The notes: generated from the sequence alone by a model not told the origin. Positions 1 to 5,849 are shown, counted from the stretch's first letter. The stretch: 6,072 nucleotides of DNA from Anaerolineales bacterium Chloro_02 (GCA_001603765.1 LUZV01000196.1:1-6072), one strand, 5' to 3'. Translations and numbers: made by a program.

Positions 1-1666
1 GGTCAATCCCCACCTCCCGCGCGACGCGTTCGGCTACGCCCTGATTGTCGCCGGTCAGCATAACGGTATGAAAGCCCTGCTCCGCCAACTCTGCCAGCAC
101 CTCTTTCGTGCCCGGGCGAGGTTCATCCTGAACAGCAAGATAGCCAATCACTCGATCACCATCACACACCAGCATGGTCGTTTGACCTTCACTTTCAGCG
201 GCTTTGGAGGCGCTGATGATGGCTTGTGGGGTCTGATGCTCAGCCAAAAAGAGCGGCAAGCTGCCTACAGTCGCCAACTTTCCGTTTAGAATGCCCTGTT
301 GACCTCGCCCCTCGAGGGTTTGCAGCCCCTCAGCGGCAGGATAGCGGTTGATAACACCGCGCGCCTGAGCTTCTTCGGTTACCGCGCTGCCCAAAGGATG
401 CGTGCTGTGGGCTTCAAGCGAACTGGCAACAGCGACGAGATCATCGCAGCGCTCGCAGTGGTCACTGCCGAGGCAATCCGTTGCCTGCACTTTGGTTACC
501 GATGGCTGCCCGCGTGTGAGCGTGCCAGTTTTATCGAACGCCATGACCTTACTGTCGGAGAGGCTTTCGAGGAAAATGCCGCCTTTGAAGATCACGCCCG
601 CGCGCGCGGCGCGGGTTAGCCCGCTGACCATCGTGATGGGTGTGCTGATGATTAACGCGCATGGGCAGCCGACCATCAATACCGAAAGCGCGCGGTGAAA
701 CCAGCCGTAACCTTCCGCGGTATTCCAAAAGCTCTGCTTAAAAACCAATGTGGGGATGACAGCCACGAGGATAGCGATCACCATCACAATTGGCGTGTAA
801 ACCGAAGCAAACCGGTCGATGAACTTCTCTTGCCTCGCCTTATTTTCTTGCGCTTCTGTGACCATGGCTATAATGCGCTGAATGGTTGTGTCTTTTGCCA
901 GGTGGCTCACCCGGACTTCGAGCACATTTTGCCCGTTGATAGTGCCCGAAAGCACATCATCGCCAACAGTCTTTGGGATCGGACGGCTCTCGCCGGTAAT
1001 CGGGGCTTGGTTGACCTCACTCGCGCCTTTGATGATCACGCCGTCCATCGGGAAGCGCTCACCTGCCCGCACAAGAATATGGTCGTCTACTTTGAGGGTC
1101 TCAACCGGCACCAAACGATCGCCATCAGGGTCCATGAGCAAGGCTTCGCGGGGAGCAAGATCGGCGAACTCAGTCAGGATCATGCGGGCGTGATCGTTGG
1201 TGTAGCCTTCCAGCGCCTCAGACAACGTGAATAAAATGACCATGATCAACGCCTCGTGCGCCTCACCGATGGCAACCGCTCCGATAGACGCCGCGGACAT
1301 CAACACATTCATGTTGAGGTTGCGCTCTTTGAAAAGACTCACAGCTCCATTACTAAAAATCATCCAGCCCGCGACCGGCAAAGCGGCAAACTGCAGCAGA
1401 CGCGCCGCCAGCAAGGGCACGCCTAGCTTTTCCAGGAAGAGCGTTGCCAGAAGGAAAACCCACCCCGCGGCGATCACCTTTAAATCCGGCATGTGAACAA
1501 AATAATGCCAAAAGCCACCTAAATCCAAAGCGTTCGCCTTCCCGTGTTTGCGTTCGGAAGGGGATTTTGGGCGGATTGGCGCTGTGCAGTTACCTGTGCA
1601 AACAAAACTTTCATCCGTGTTCTGTTCATTTTCTTGAATATCGCGGTTCAAATTAGTCTGATTCAT
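1..1666 (-). CDS. Heavy-metal (Zn/Cd/Co) translocating P1B-type ATPase, C-terminus cut off by window edge
   Basis: Inner-membrane efflux pump that uses ATP to export divalent soft metals, most likely Zn2+/Cd2+ (ZntA/CadA group). Translating the minus strand gives 555 residues open to the left edge. Visible motifs: actuator-domain TGES at 224-227; CPC metal-binding motif at 334-336 in TM6 (GCPCALIISTP context); phosphorylation loop DKTGT at 378-382; the P1B signature His-Pro at 423-424; TGD at 538-540. Probable membrane segments lie near 62-79, 85-104, 119-134, 136-152, 289-309 and 325-345. The hinge GDGxNDxP motif and the last two helices lie outside the window, so metal specificity cannot be read from TM7/8. 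The N-terminus has no HMA domain, only ~55 residues with a lone CTGNC at 23-27. A Cys/His cluster (C398, H403, C404, C407) follows the phosphorylation site. The start is the ATG at 1666; an in-frame stop at 1673-1675 bars any long extension (TTG at 1669 is the only alternative). Second gene of an operon behind the ArsR-type repressor. Family very sure; Zn/Cd preference inferred from the regulator and sequence type. Confidence 0.95.
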   Translation of the reverse strand, partial: MNQTNLNRDIQENEQNTDESFVCTGNCTAPIRPKSPSERKHGKANALDLGGFWHYFVHMPDLKVIAAGWVFLLATLFLEKLGVPLLAARLLQFAALPVAGWMIFSNGAVSLFKERNLNMNVLMSAASIGAVAIGEAHEALIMVILFTLSEALEGYTNDHARMILTEFADLAPREALLMDPDGDRLVPVETLKVDDHILVRAGERFPMDGVIIKGASEVNQAPITGESRPIPKTVGDDVLSGTINGQNVLEVRVSHLAKDTTIQRIIAMVTEAQENKARQEKFIDRFASVYTPIVMVIAILVAVIPTLVFKQSFWNTAEGYGWFHRALSVLMVGCPCALIISTPITMVSGLTRAARAGVIFKGGIFLESLSDSKVMAFDKTGTLTRGQPSVTKVQATDCLGSDHCERCDDLVAVASSLEAHSTHPLGSAVTEEAQARGVINRYPAAEGLQTLEGRGQQGILNGKLATVGSLPLFLAEHQTPQAIISASKAAESEGQTTMLVCDGDRVIGYLAVQDEPRPGTKEVLAELAEQGFHTVMLTGDNQGVAERVAREVGID

Positions 1667-1676
1667 CAATCGTCAA

Positions 1677-1684
1677 CCTCTCCT
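1677..1684 (-). promoter_or_regulatory. Ribosome binding site of the metal ATPase, overlapping the repressor stop codon
   Basis: On the minus strand AGGAGAGG (1684 down to 1677) lies 10 bases before the ATG at 1666. Its first base is also the last base of the repressor's TGA stop (1686-1684). Ribosomes ending on the repressor would therefore arrive directly on this site, so the two genes are probably translationally coupled. It supports the ATG at 1666 as the start. Confidence 0.7.
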
Positions 1685-1995
1685 CAGGAATTCAGATGAA
1701 GGCTGTGTTCGTAAGCTCTCATCATCAAATCCTGAATATGTTCATCATTAATCCGGTAGAAAACTTGCTGCCCCTCCCTGCGGGCTGAAACAAATCGTAA
1801 ATTGCGCAGGACGCGCAGTTGGTGCGAAGCAGCGCTTTGGCTCAACTCGCACTGCTCAGCCAAATCGGTAACATTTGTTTCCCCTGTGAGCAGGATCGCG
1901 AGAAGATGCAAACGTGAGGGGTCTGAAAGCCCCTTAAAGGTCGCAGCCATGCTGTTGAGATCGGTTTGGGTTGGAATATGCGCGTTAATATCCAT
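1684..1995 (-). CDS. ArsR/SmtB-family metal-sensing repressor with an alpha-5 zinc-type site
   Basis: Winged-helix DNA-binding repressor that leaves its operator when it binds metal. The region AEQCELSQSAASHQLRVLR is the typical recognition helix-turn-helix, followed by the wing and VFYRINDEH. Counting from the upstream GTG at 2001, the C-terminal helix has D86, H88, H99 and H102, i.e. D-x-H-x10-H-x2-H. This is exactly the spacing of the alpha-5 site of Zn/Co sensors such as CzrA; SmtB has Glu at the last position. The Cys pair of the arsenic/cadmium site (CxC in alpha-3) is absent; only C51 is there. I prefer the ATG at 1995 (103 residues) to the GTG at 2001 (105 residues), because AGAGG at 2004-2008 is 8 bases from the ATG but only 2 from the GTG. 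First gene of the operon with the metal ATPase 17 bases downstream, so it most likely represses both genes. Family very sure; Zn/Co sensing inferred from ligand spacing. Confidence 0.95.
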   Translation of the reverse strand: MDINAHIPTQTDLNSMAATFKGLSDPSRLHLLAILLTGETNVTDLAEQCELSQSAASHQLRVLRNLRFVSARREGQQVFYRINDEHIQDLMMRAYEHSLHLNS

Positions 1996-2003
1996 TTTCA
2001 CGT

Positions 2004-2008
2004 CCTCT
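2004..2008 (-). promoter_or_regulatory. Ribosome binding site that decides the repressor start
   Basis: AGAGG on the minus strand lies 8 bases before the ATG at 1995 and only 2 bases before the in-frame GTG at 2001. The spacing favours the ATG as the true start. Confidence 0.6.
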
Positions 2009-2012
2009 TATA

Positions 2013-2030
2013 TATGAGTAAATGTTCATA
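2013..2030. promoter_or_regulatory. Candidate ArsR/SmtB-type operator
   Basis: An imperfect palindrome, TATGAGTA-AA-TGTTCATA, with 6 of 8 half-site bases matched. On the minus strand its core reads TGAACA-TT-TACTCA, close to the known SmtB/CzrA-type core TGAACA-N2-TATTCA. It lies just downstream of the -10 box, over the expected transcription start and early leader of the repressor gene. Bound repressor would therefore block initiation or promoter escape. The match is by eye. Confidence 0.7.
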
Positions 2031-2035
2031 CGCTC

Positions 2036-2064
2036 ATAATAGCACGATCCACGCTTTTTTGCAA
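2036..2064 (-). promoter_or_regulatory. Promoter of the repressor-metal ATPase operon
   Basis: On the minus strand: -35 TTGCAA (2064-2059), a 17-base spacer, and -10 TATTAT (2041-2036) preceded by TGC, an extended -10. Transcription should start around 2029-2030, giving a leader of about 35 bases before the ATG at 1995. The candidate operator begins at that start point, the usual layout for ArsR-family autoregulation. Confidence 0.65.
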
Positions 2065-2083
2065 GAGAGATGATCATTTTTGG

Positions 2084-2665
2084 TTATTGGGAAACCTGAA
2101 AATCGGCGATTGCCTGGGTCAGGGCGGCTGTCAGGCGGGCGTCATCCACGGCTTGATGGCTGTTTGGAAGAGGGATGTTTAGAAATCTTCCGGCAAATTC
2201 GAGCTTTTGGGATTTAAAACCATTGTTTCTGGCGTTCCATTCACCATAAAAAGCAGCGAACAGCTTCATAACACAAAACGCCTGGTTGGTCTCGATAGTC
2301 ATCGGCAGCCCATAAGCTTTGTTTGTCTGCCGCAGGAGGCGCAAATCAAAGTCGGCATTATAGATACCAATCACCCTCCCCTTCAAAATCTCTTCCACCT
2401 CAGGCCAGATGCGCGTCCAGGTCGGCGCGTCTTTCACCATGTCATCAGAAATGCCGTTGACCGCGCTGGACTCAGCAGGAATTGGCATGTTAGGATTCAC
2501 CAGGGATTCAAAAAGCGTATCACCAAGGTTGTTAACAATCCCGATCTGGATGATCCGATCGGTTTGACCAGTGCCGGTGGTTTCGGTATCGAGATAGATC
2601 GGCGAAAGCTCAAGCACCGCTTTCGCGCGCTGAATAACCTTGGGATGGGCAATTGGATAGGTCAT
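2084..2665 (-). CDS. DEDDh-family 3'-5' exonuclease (DnaQ-like)
   Basis: Single-domain 3'-5' exonuclease of the DnaQ fold, cleaving nucleotides from DNA or RNA 3' ends with two metal ions. In the 193-residue form starting at the ATG at 2665, all four DEDDh residues are visible: D26 and E28 in LDTETTG (Exo I), N103 to D107 in YNADFD (Exo II), and H170 and D175 in HQAVDDA (Exo III). No polymerase, helicase or GIY-YIG domain is attached, so it could be a stand-alone proofreading or repair nuclease or an oligonucleotide/RNA trimming enzyme; substrate cannot be told from sequence. The reading frame stays open to an ATG at 2728 (21 more residues), but AGAGG at 2671-2675 sits 5 bases before the ATG at 2665, and a TATAAT box lies inside the extra segment. 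Divergent from the TauE-type transporter. Family sure; physiological role unknown. Confidence 0.93.
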   Translation of the reverse strand: MTYPIAHPKVIQRAKAVLELSPIYLDTETTGTGQTDRIIQIGIVNNLGDTLFESLVNPNMPIPAESSAVNGISDDMVKDAPTWTRIWPEVEEILKGRVIGIYNADFDLRLLRQTNKAYGLPMTIETNQAFCVMKLFAAFYGEWNARNNGFKSQKLEFAGRFLNIPLPNSHQAVDDARLTAALTQAIADFQVSQ

Positions 2666-2681
2666 AGGTTCCTCTTTGCCT

Positions 2682-2687
2682 ATTATA
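2682..2687 (-). promoter_or_regulatory. Possible -10 box of the exonuclease gene
   Basis: A perfect TATAAT on the minus strand, 16 bases before the ATG at 2665. It would start transcription near 2675, at the edge of the AGAGG ribosome site, giving a very short leader. No convincing -35 box is seen 16-18 bases upstream (the region around 2705-2710 reads ATCTGT), so this is tentative. Confidence 0.35.
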
Positions 2688-2775
2688 ACGGCATCCCGGC
2701 AGAGACAGATCCAGTTCTCAGTTTTCAAGAAACAATCGGCTTCAAGCGCAACTATGGATTACAATCATGAGGCTG

Positions 2776-2803
2776 TGTTTTCAAATCTTATTTGGTGAAA
2801 ACA
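2776..2803. repeat. Perfect 8-bp inverted repeat upstream of the TauE-type gene
   Basis: TGTTTTCA (2776-2783) and TGAAAACA (2796-2803) are exact reverse complements separated by 12 bases. The inner AAT and ATT extend the symmetry with a 2-base bulge. It lies 27 bases before the preferred start of the transporter at 2831. It could be an operator for an unidentified regulator or a hairpin in the mRNA leader. There is no T-run, so it is not an intrinsic terminator. Confidence 0.5.
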
Positions 2804-2830
2804 AGTTATGGCGCTTTCATGCAAGGGAAT

Positions 2831-3616
2831 ATGGAAATAATTTTTCTGCTTGTTTCATTGTTCGCCTCAACAATTGGCGCGATTTGCGGCATTGGCGGTG
2901 GCGTGATTACCAAACCCATCCTTGATTCGCTCAACCACCCCAGTTTGCAGGCAGCCGAGGTGAGCTTCCTTTCTTCCATTTCGGTGTTTTCGATGGCGTT
3001 ATTCTCCGTGTCGTCTGCCTTGCGCAGCAAAGAAAAGCTGATCGATGTTAAAGTCAGTTTGCCGATGGCGCTCGGCGCGGCCGCGGGCGGTCTGTTGGGA
3101 AAAATCTTGTTTCACGCATTATTAGGAGCCAAAAACCCGCAACATGTATCTTTAGTGCAAGCCGCCATTTTGGTGTTGATGACGATTGGCACCTTCTTTT
3201 ACGCACTCTATCAGAAAAAAATTCCGTCCTTCAAGGTCAGCCATGTGGTTAGCTGCTTTCTGACCGGTTTTGGCTTGGGAATGGTTTCTTCTTTTCTTGG
3301 TATTGGAGGCGGACCGATTAATATCGCAGTTTTAGGATTTCTTTTTTCAATGAATCCCAAAGTGGGGGCACAAAATTCCCTCTACATTATTCTTTTTTCA
3401 CAGTTTTTCAGCATCCTCTACACCATTCTCAGCCATAACACGCCCGACATCCAATGGGCCTATCCTCTGATAATGATCGCAGGGGGTCTGCTTGGCGGGG
3501 TTCTGGGAAAGAGAATCAACAAAATGCTTGATGTTGAAGGCGTGCGAAAATTATTCCTGGCGGCGGATATTCTGGTTATTTTGTTGTCGGTTTACAATAT
3601 CGTCATTCGCTTCTAA
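2831..3616 (+). CDS. TauE/SafE-family (TSUP) membrane transporter, putative sulfite/organosulfonate exporter
   Basis: Integral membrane protein of the TSUP family, whose members move sulfite, sulfoacetate, sulfonates or other small organic anions across the inner membrane. In the 261-residue form it has two homologous halves, each with the hallmark glycine motif: ICGIGGG at 18-24 and FLGIGGG at 155-161. About eight hydrophobic segments are visible, from 2-19 through 245-259. Length is normal for the family. The frame is open upstream to a TTG at 2792 and has ATG codons at 2819 and 2831. I choose 2831 because it begins right at the first membrane helix and has AAGGG at 2823-2827, although that spacing is short; 2819 has no visible ribosome site, and the TTG overlaps the inverted repeat. 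No sulfur-metabolism gene is nearby, so the substrate is unknown. Divergent from the exonuclease; the next gene begins 114 bases downstream. Family sure, start less so. Confidence 0.9.
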   Translation: MEIIFLLVSLFASTIGAICGIGGGVITKPILDSLNHPSLQAAEVSFLSSISVFSMALFSVSSALRSKEKLIDVKVSLPMALGAAAGGLLGKILFHALLGAKNPQHVSLVQAAILVLMTIGTFFYALYQKKIPSFKVSHVVSCFLTGFGLGMVSSFLGIGGGPINIAVLGFLFSMNPKVGAQNSLYIILFSQFFSILYTILSHNTPDIQWAYPLIMIAGGLLGGVLGKRINKMLDVEGVRKLFLAADILVILLSVYNIVIRF

Positions 3617-3670
3617 TAGACTGTTTTTTTGCTTGCTTTAAACCGCGTTATTTGCTATCAATCTATCCGT

Positions 3671-3699
3671 TTAACCTAATTACAATCATCGGGTATGAT
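3671..3699 (+). promoter_or_regulatory. Candidate promoter for the exporter-sirtuin operon
   Basis: TTAACC (3671-3676, 4 of 6 to the -35 consensus), a 17-base spacer and TATGAT (3694-3699, 5 of 6 to the -10 consensus). Transcription would start near 3706, about 25 bases before the ATG at 3731. The 114-base gap 3617-3730 holds no other gene. A T7 run at 3623-3629 after the transporter has no GC-rich stem before it, so readthrough from that gene cannot be excluded. Confidence 0.4.
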
Positions 3700-3730
3700 G
3701 AACACATTACAATAATAAGGTCATATAAGA

Positions 3731-4360
3731 ATGCAAGAACAATCGGTACTAAAACGCTTTGCCACCTTCCTCATCAGCAATTCCCCGGGAATGCGGGTGA
3801 TAAAAACTTTTCTCGCCATTACGCTCTGCCTGATCATTGAACATTTCAGTGACGCCGGCATGGTGGTGCATTCCAGCATCGCCGCGATCGTCTGCATGCA
3901 GCCAACCATGAAATCAACTTTCAAAGCTGCTGCCGATCGAACCATCGGCACATTCATCGCCGGTTTATACGCGTATTTATTTATCATCTTGTTCTCCCAA
4001 ATTATCCACCTTCAGCTTGGATCTTTGTGGCTTGTCATTATCATTGGTCTGATGACTTTACCGCTGATGATGCTGATGGTTCGCATCAACAAACCTGGCG
4101 CGGTTGCAATTACCGTGATTGTATTTCTGACAGTCGTCCTCGGCACTGGCAGGGTAGATCCGCTGCGCTACACGCTCGAGCGGGTTTTGGCAACGCTGAT
4201 CGGTATTGGCGTAGCGCTCTTTATCAATTGGCTGCCTTTTCTTAACAAGATTGGGGAACGGCTGGGGCATGTTGACTTGGTTCATCTGGACTCTGTGCCA
4301 AATAAGTTTGAAGTCGCGCTGCCGCACCCCCTTGATCCGGAGAAAGACACCGAAAAATGA
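3731..4360 (+). CDS. Aromatic acid exporter family (FUSC/ArAE-like) membrane protein, short form
   Basis: Integral membrane protein of the ArAE_1/FUSC-like superfamily, proposed to export aromatic acids or related compounds; the substrate is not established for most members. Family hallmarks are visible in the N-terminal half of the 209 residues: GMRVIKT at 20-26, then the IAAIVCMQPT segment at 50-59 with the following S..A..R..GT..G pattern (62-78). Around six hydrophobic segments lie near 23-38, 46-58, 73-93, 97-117, 122-138 and 152-170. They are followed by a ~40-residue hydrophilic, probably cytoplasmic tail rich in Asp, Glu, Pro and Lys. Many relatives are longer (about 320-350 residues) with an extra cytoplasmic C-terminal domain, which is missing here without any sign of a frameshift. 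Start ATG at 3731, with AAGG at 3717-3720 ten bases upstream. Its TGA overlaps the ATG of the sirtuin gene (ATGA, 4357-4360), so the two are very likely one operon. Family fairly sure; function inferred. Confidence 0.85.
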   Translation: MQEQSVLKRFATFLISNSPGMRVIKTFLAITLCLIIEHFSDAGMVVHSSIAAIVCMQPTMKSTFKAAADRTIGTFIAGLYAYLFIILFSQIIHLQLGSLWLVIIIGLMTLPLMMLMVRINKPGAVAITVIVFLTVVLGTGRVDPLRYTLERVLATLIGIGVALFINWLPFLNKIGERLGHVDLVHLDSVPNKFEVALPHPLDPEKDTEK

Positions 4361-5088
4361 GTTCCTTCATCGAGGCTAAGGAATACCTGCGCGCAAGCAA
4401 AAATACTGTCTTTTTTGGCGGCGCGGGCGTTTCGACTGCTTCGGGTATCCCCGACTTTCGCAGCGCGGCTGGGTTATACAATCAGTTGAGAGCCACGCGC
4501 TACTCGCCGGAAACGATGCTCAGCTACAATTTTTTTGTTCACCACCCGGATGAGTTTTACGCGTTTTTACGGAGCGCGCTGCACTACCCCGATGCCAAAC
4601 CAAACCTGGCGCACACTACCCTTGCCAGGATGGAAAAGCAAGGCAAACTTGCTGCTATCATCACGCAAAATATCGACGGGCTGCACCAACAAGCTGGTTC
4701 ACGCAATGTTCTGGAGATTCACGGCAGCATGCGGCGTTTTTTCTGCATGAAGTGCATGAGGGACTATCCTTCAGGTAAGGTCTACGCGCAGGAAGAGGCA
4801 CCTCGATGTGAGGTTTGCGGCGGATTGGTGCGTCCGGATGTGGTTTTATACGGTGAGATGTTGGATCAGGACGTTTTTAACGCCAGCATCACCGCCGCGC
4901 GCCGAGCGGAATGCCTGATCGTAGGCGGGTCTTCGCTGGTGGTCTATCCAGCCGCCAGCCTCCTCGATTATTTTGGCGGAAGTTGCCTTATTTTAATCAA
5001 CCGCGATCCAACACCATACGATCACCAGGCAAATTTTGTCTTCCACGGAGATATTGGCGAAGTCCTTACAAAGATCGCCCCTGTGTGA
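4357..5088 (+). CDS. Sir2-family NAD+-dependent protein deacylase (sirtuin, class U-like)
   Basis: Cytosolic enzyme that removes acetyl (or other acyl) groups from lysine using NAD+, giving nicotinamide and O-acyl-ADP-ribose. All catalytic features are present in 243 residues, the normal length: GAGVSTASGIPDFRS at 22-36 (NAD+ site); TQNIDGLH at 103-110; catalytic H122 in EIHGS; four zinc-binding cysteines C130, C133, C151, C154; RPDVVLYGE at 159-167; GGSSLVVYPAA at 190-200; and N215 near the adenine-ribose pocket. The Tyr-x-x-Arg pair that marks desuccinylase (class III) sirtuins is not conserved (FYAFLR at 67-72 has Leu where the Arg should be), so deacetylation is the likelier activity. The GSSLVVYPAA stretch resembles the Thermotoga maritima enzyme (class U). 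No acetyltransferase or acetyl-CoA synthetase gene is next to it, so its target is unknown. The ATG overlaps the stop of the exporter gene (ATGA), and a GGAG lies about 14 bases upstream, too far to act alone; translational coupling is likely. Confidence 0.95.
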   Translation: MSSFIEAKEYLRASKNTVFFGGAGVSTASGIPDFRSAAGLYNQLRATRYSPETMLSYNFFVHHPDEFYAFLRSALHYPDAKPNLAHTTLARMEKQGKLAAIITQNIDGLHQQAGSRNVLEIHGSMRRFFCMKCMRDYPSGKVYAQEEAPRCEVCGGLVRPDVVLYGEMLDQDVFNASITAARRAECLIVGGSSLVVYPAASLLDYFGGSCLILINRDPTPYDHQANFVFHGDIGEVLTKIAPV

Positions 5089-5110
5089 AGTCGCCGCGAT
5101 CAACCTTTTT
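5073..5110 (+). terminator. Weak candidate terminator between the converging sirtuin and glycosylase genes
   Basis: GATCGC (5073-5078) and GCGATC (5096-5101) are exact inverted repeats around a 17-base loop that contains the sirtuin stop codon. They are followed by AACC and TTTTT (5106-5110). On the minus strand the same stem is followed by TTTGT, so it could act weakly in both directions. The loop is long and the stem short, hence low confidence. Confidence 0.3.
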
Positions 5111-5121
5111 GACTATTAAGT

Positions 5122-5811
5122 TTATTCTTTCTTTCTTAGAAGAAGCCTCGCCTGCTGCCAGATCTGATCAAACATCTCAGCGGTCAGGCGCCCTGTTTGC
5201 GTGTTTTGCAAACTGGGATGGTAGGAACAAAGAACCCAAGGAAGCGTCTGACGCGGTTGGTAGAACGCTCCGTGAGCAAAATCGATCTCCCTCTTTGGAA
5301 GCTCAGAAAACCCCGGCAATCTGAGCAGCCCATCCAGCGCGATTCTCCCCAAAACGACGATCCCTTGCAAATCAGGCAGCAAAGCCATTTCCTGTCTTGC
5401 CCAGGGCAGACAGTTGCCAACCTCTTCCCGCGTGGGTTTATTATCAGGCGGAACACACCTGCACACCGCGGCAATAAACAGGTCATTTAGGGTCAGCCCA
5501 TCATCGCGGCTGGTCGCTGTTGGCTGGCTGGCAAACCCCGCCCGGTATAGCGATGGAAAAAGAAAGTCGCCGGAACCATCACCCGTGAACATTCTGCCAG
5601 TGCGGTTAGAACCATGTGCCCCCGGTGCCAAGCCCAGGATCATCAGGCGAGCATTTGGATCGCCAAAGCCAGGGACCGGTCTGCCCCAATAATCCTGATC
5701 GCGGTAAGCTCTGCGTTTCACTCGCGCGATCTCTTCGCGCCAGGCGACCAGCCTCGGGCATTTGCGGCAGTGAGTAAGTTGTTCTTCAAGGTCCTCAAGT
5801 TGTGTTGGCAT
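5122..5811 (-). CDS. Family 5 uracil-DNA glycosylase (UdgB-like, Fe-S)
   Basis: Base-excision-repair enzyme that removes uracil, and in studied family 5 members also other deaminated bases, from DNA. Numbered from the in-frame TTG at 5817 (231 residues), the key motif GLAPGAHGSNRTGR at 62-75, followed by MFTGDGSGD (76-84), is diagnostic of family 5. This family lacks the acidic or amide residue that other UDG families place in motif A. The second motif, YHPSLQN, is at 199-205 with H200. Four [4Fe-4S] cluster cysteines are visible: C17 and C20 (CRKC), C121 (RCVPPDNKPT) and C136. Length is usual. The start is uncertain between the TTG at 5817 and the ATG at 5811; neither has a strong ribosome site, and I prefer the ATG. 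It converges on the sirtuin gene with 33 bases between the stops, and lies behind the enolase terminator, so it probably has its own promoter, which I could not pick out. Family sure. Confidence 0.93.
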   Translation of the reverse strand: MPTQLEDLEEQLTHCRKCPRLVAWREEIARVKRRAYRDQDYWGRPVPGFGDPNARLMILGLAPGAHGSNRTGRMFTGDGSGDFLFPSLYRAGFASQPTATSRDDGLTLNDLFIAAVCRCVPPDNKPTREEVGNCLPWARQEMALLPDLQGIVVLGRIALDGLLRLPGFSELPKREIDFAHGAFYQPRQTLPWVLCSYHPSLQNTQTGRLTAEMFDQIWQQARLLLRKKE

Positions 5812-5849
5812 TCCCAAAGTTTACCAGACGACATCACTAAAGGGGTATT

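Noticed and set aside
68..1656. Several plus-strand open frames of 70-179 codons
   Set aside because: They lie opposite the continuous 555-codon metal ATPase, which has every family motif. The plus-strand products resemble nothing and overlap one another in different frames.
2071..2078. ATGATCAT palindrome in the sequence past the exonuclease stop
   Set aside because: An 8-base perfect palindrome without loop or T-run. It is too short to distinguish from chance and lies upstream of the operon promoter's -35 box.
2207..2770. 187-codon plus-strand frame over the exonuclease
   Set aside because: It is a shadow of the minus-strand DEDDh gene, whose catalytic residues are all present. The plus-strand product shows no family features.
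3617..3632. T7 run after the TauE-type gene as an intrinsic terminator
   Set aside because: No GC-rich inverted repeat precedes the T-run, so the sequence does not support a rho-independent terminator.
4058..4481. Minus-strand frames across the exporter-sirtuin junction
   Set aside because: They are antisense to two well-supported overlapping genes and show no recognisable features.
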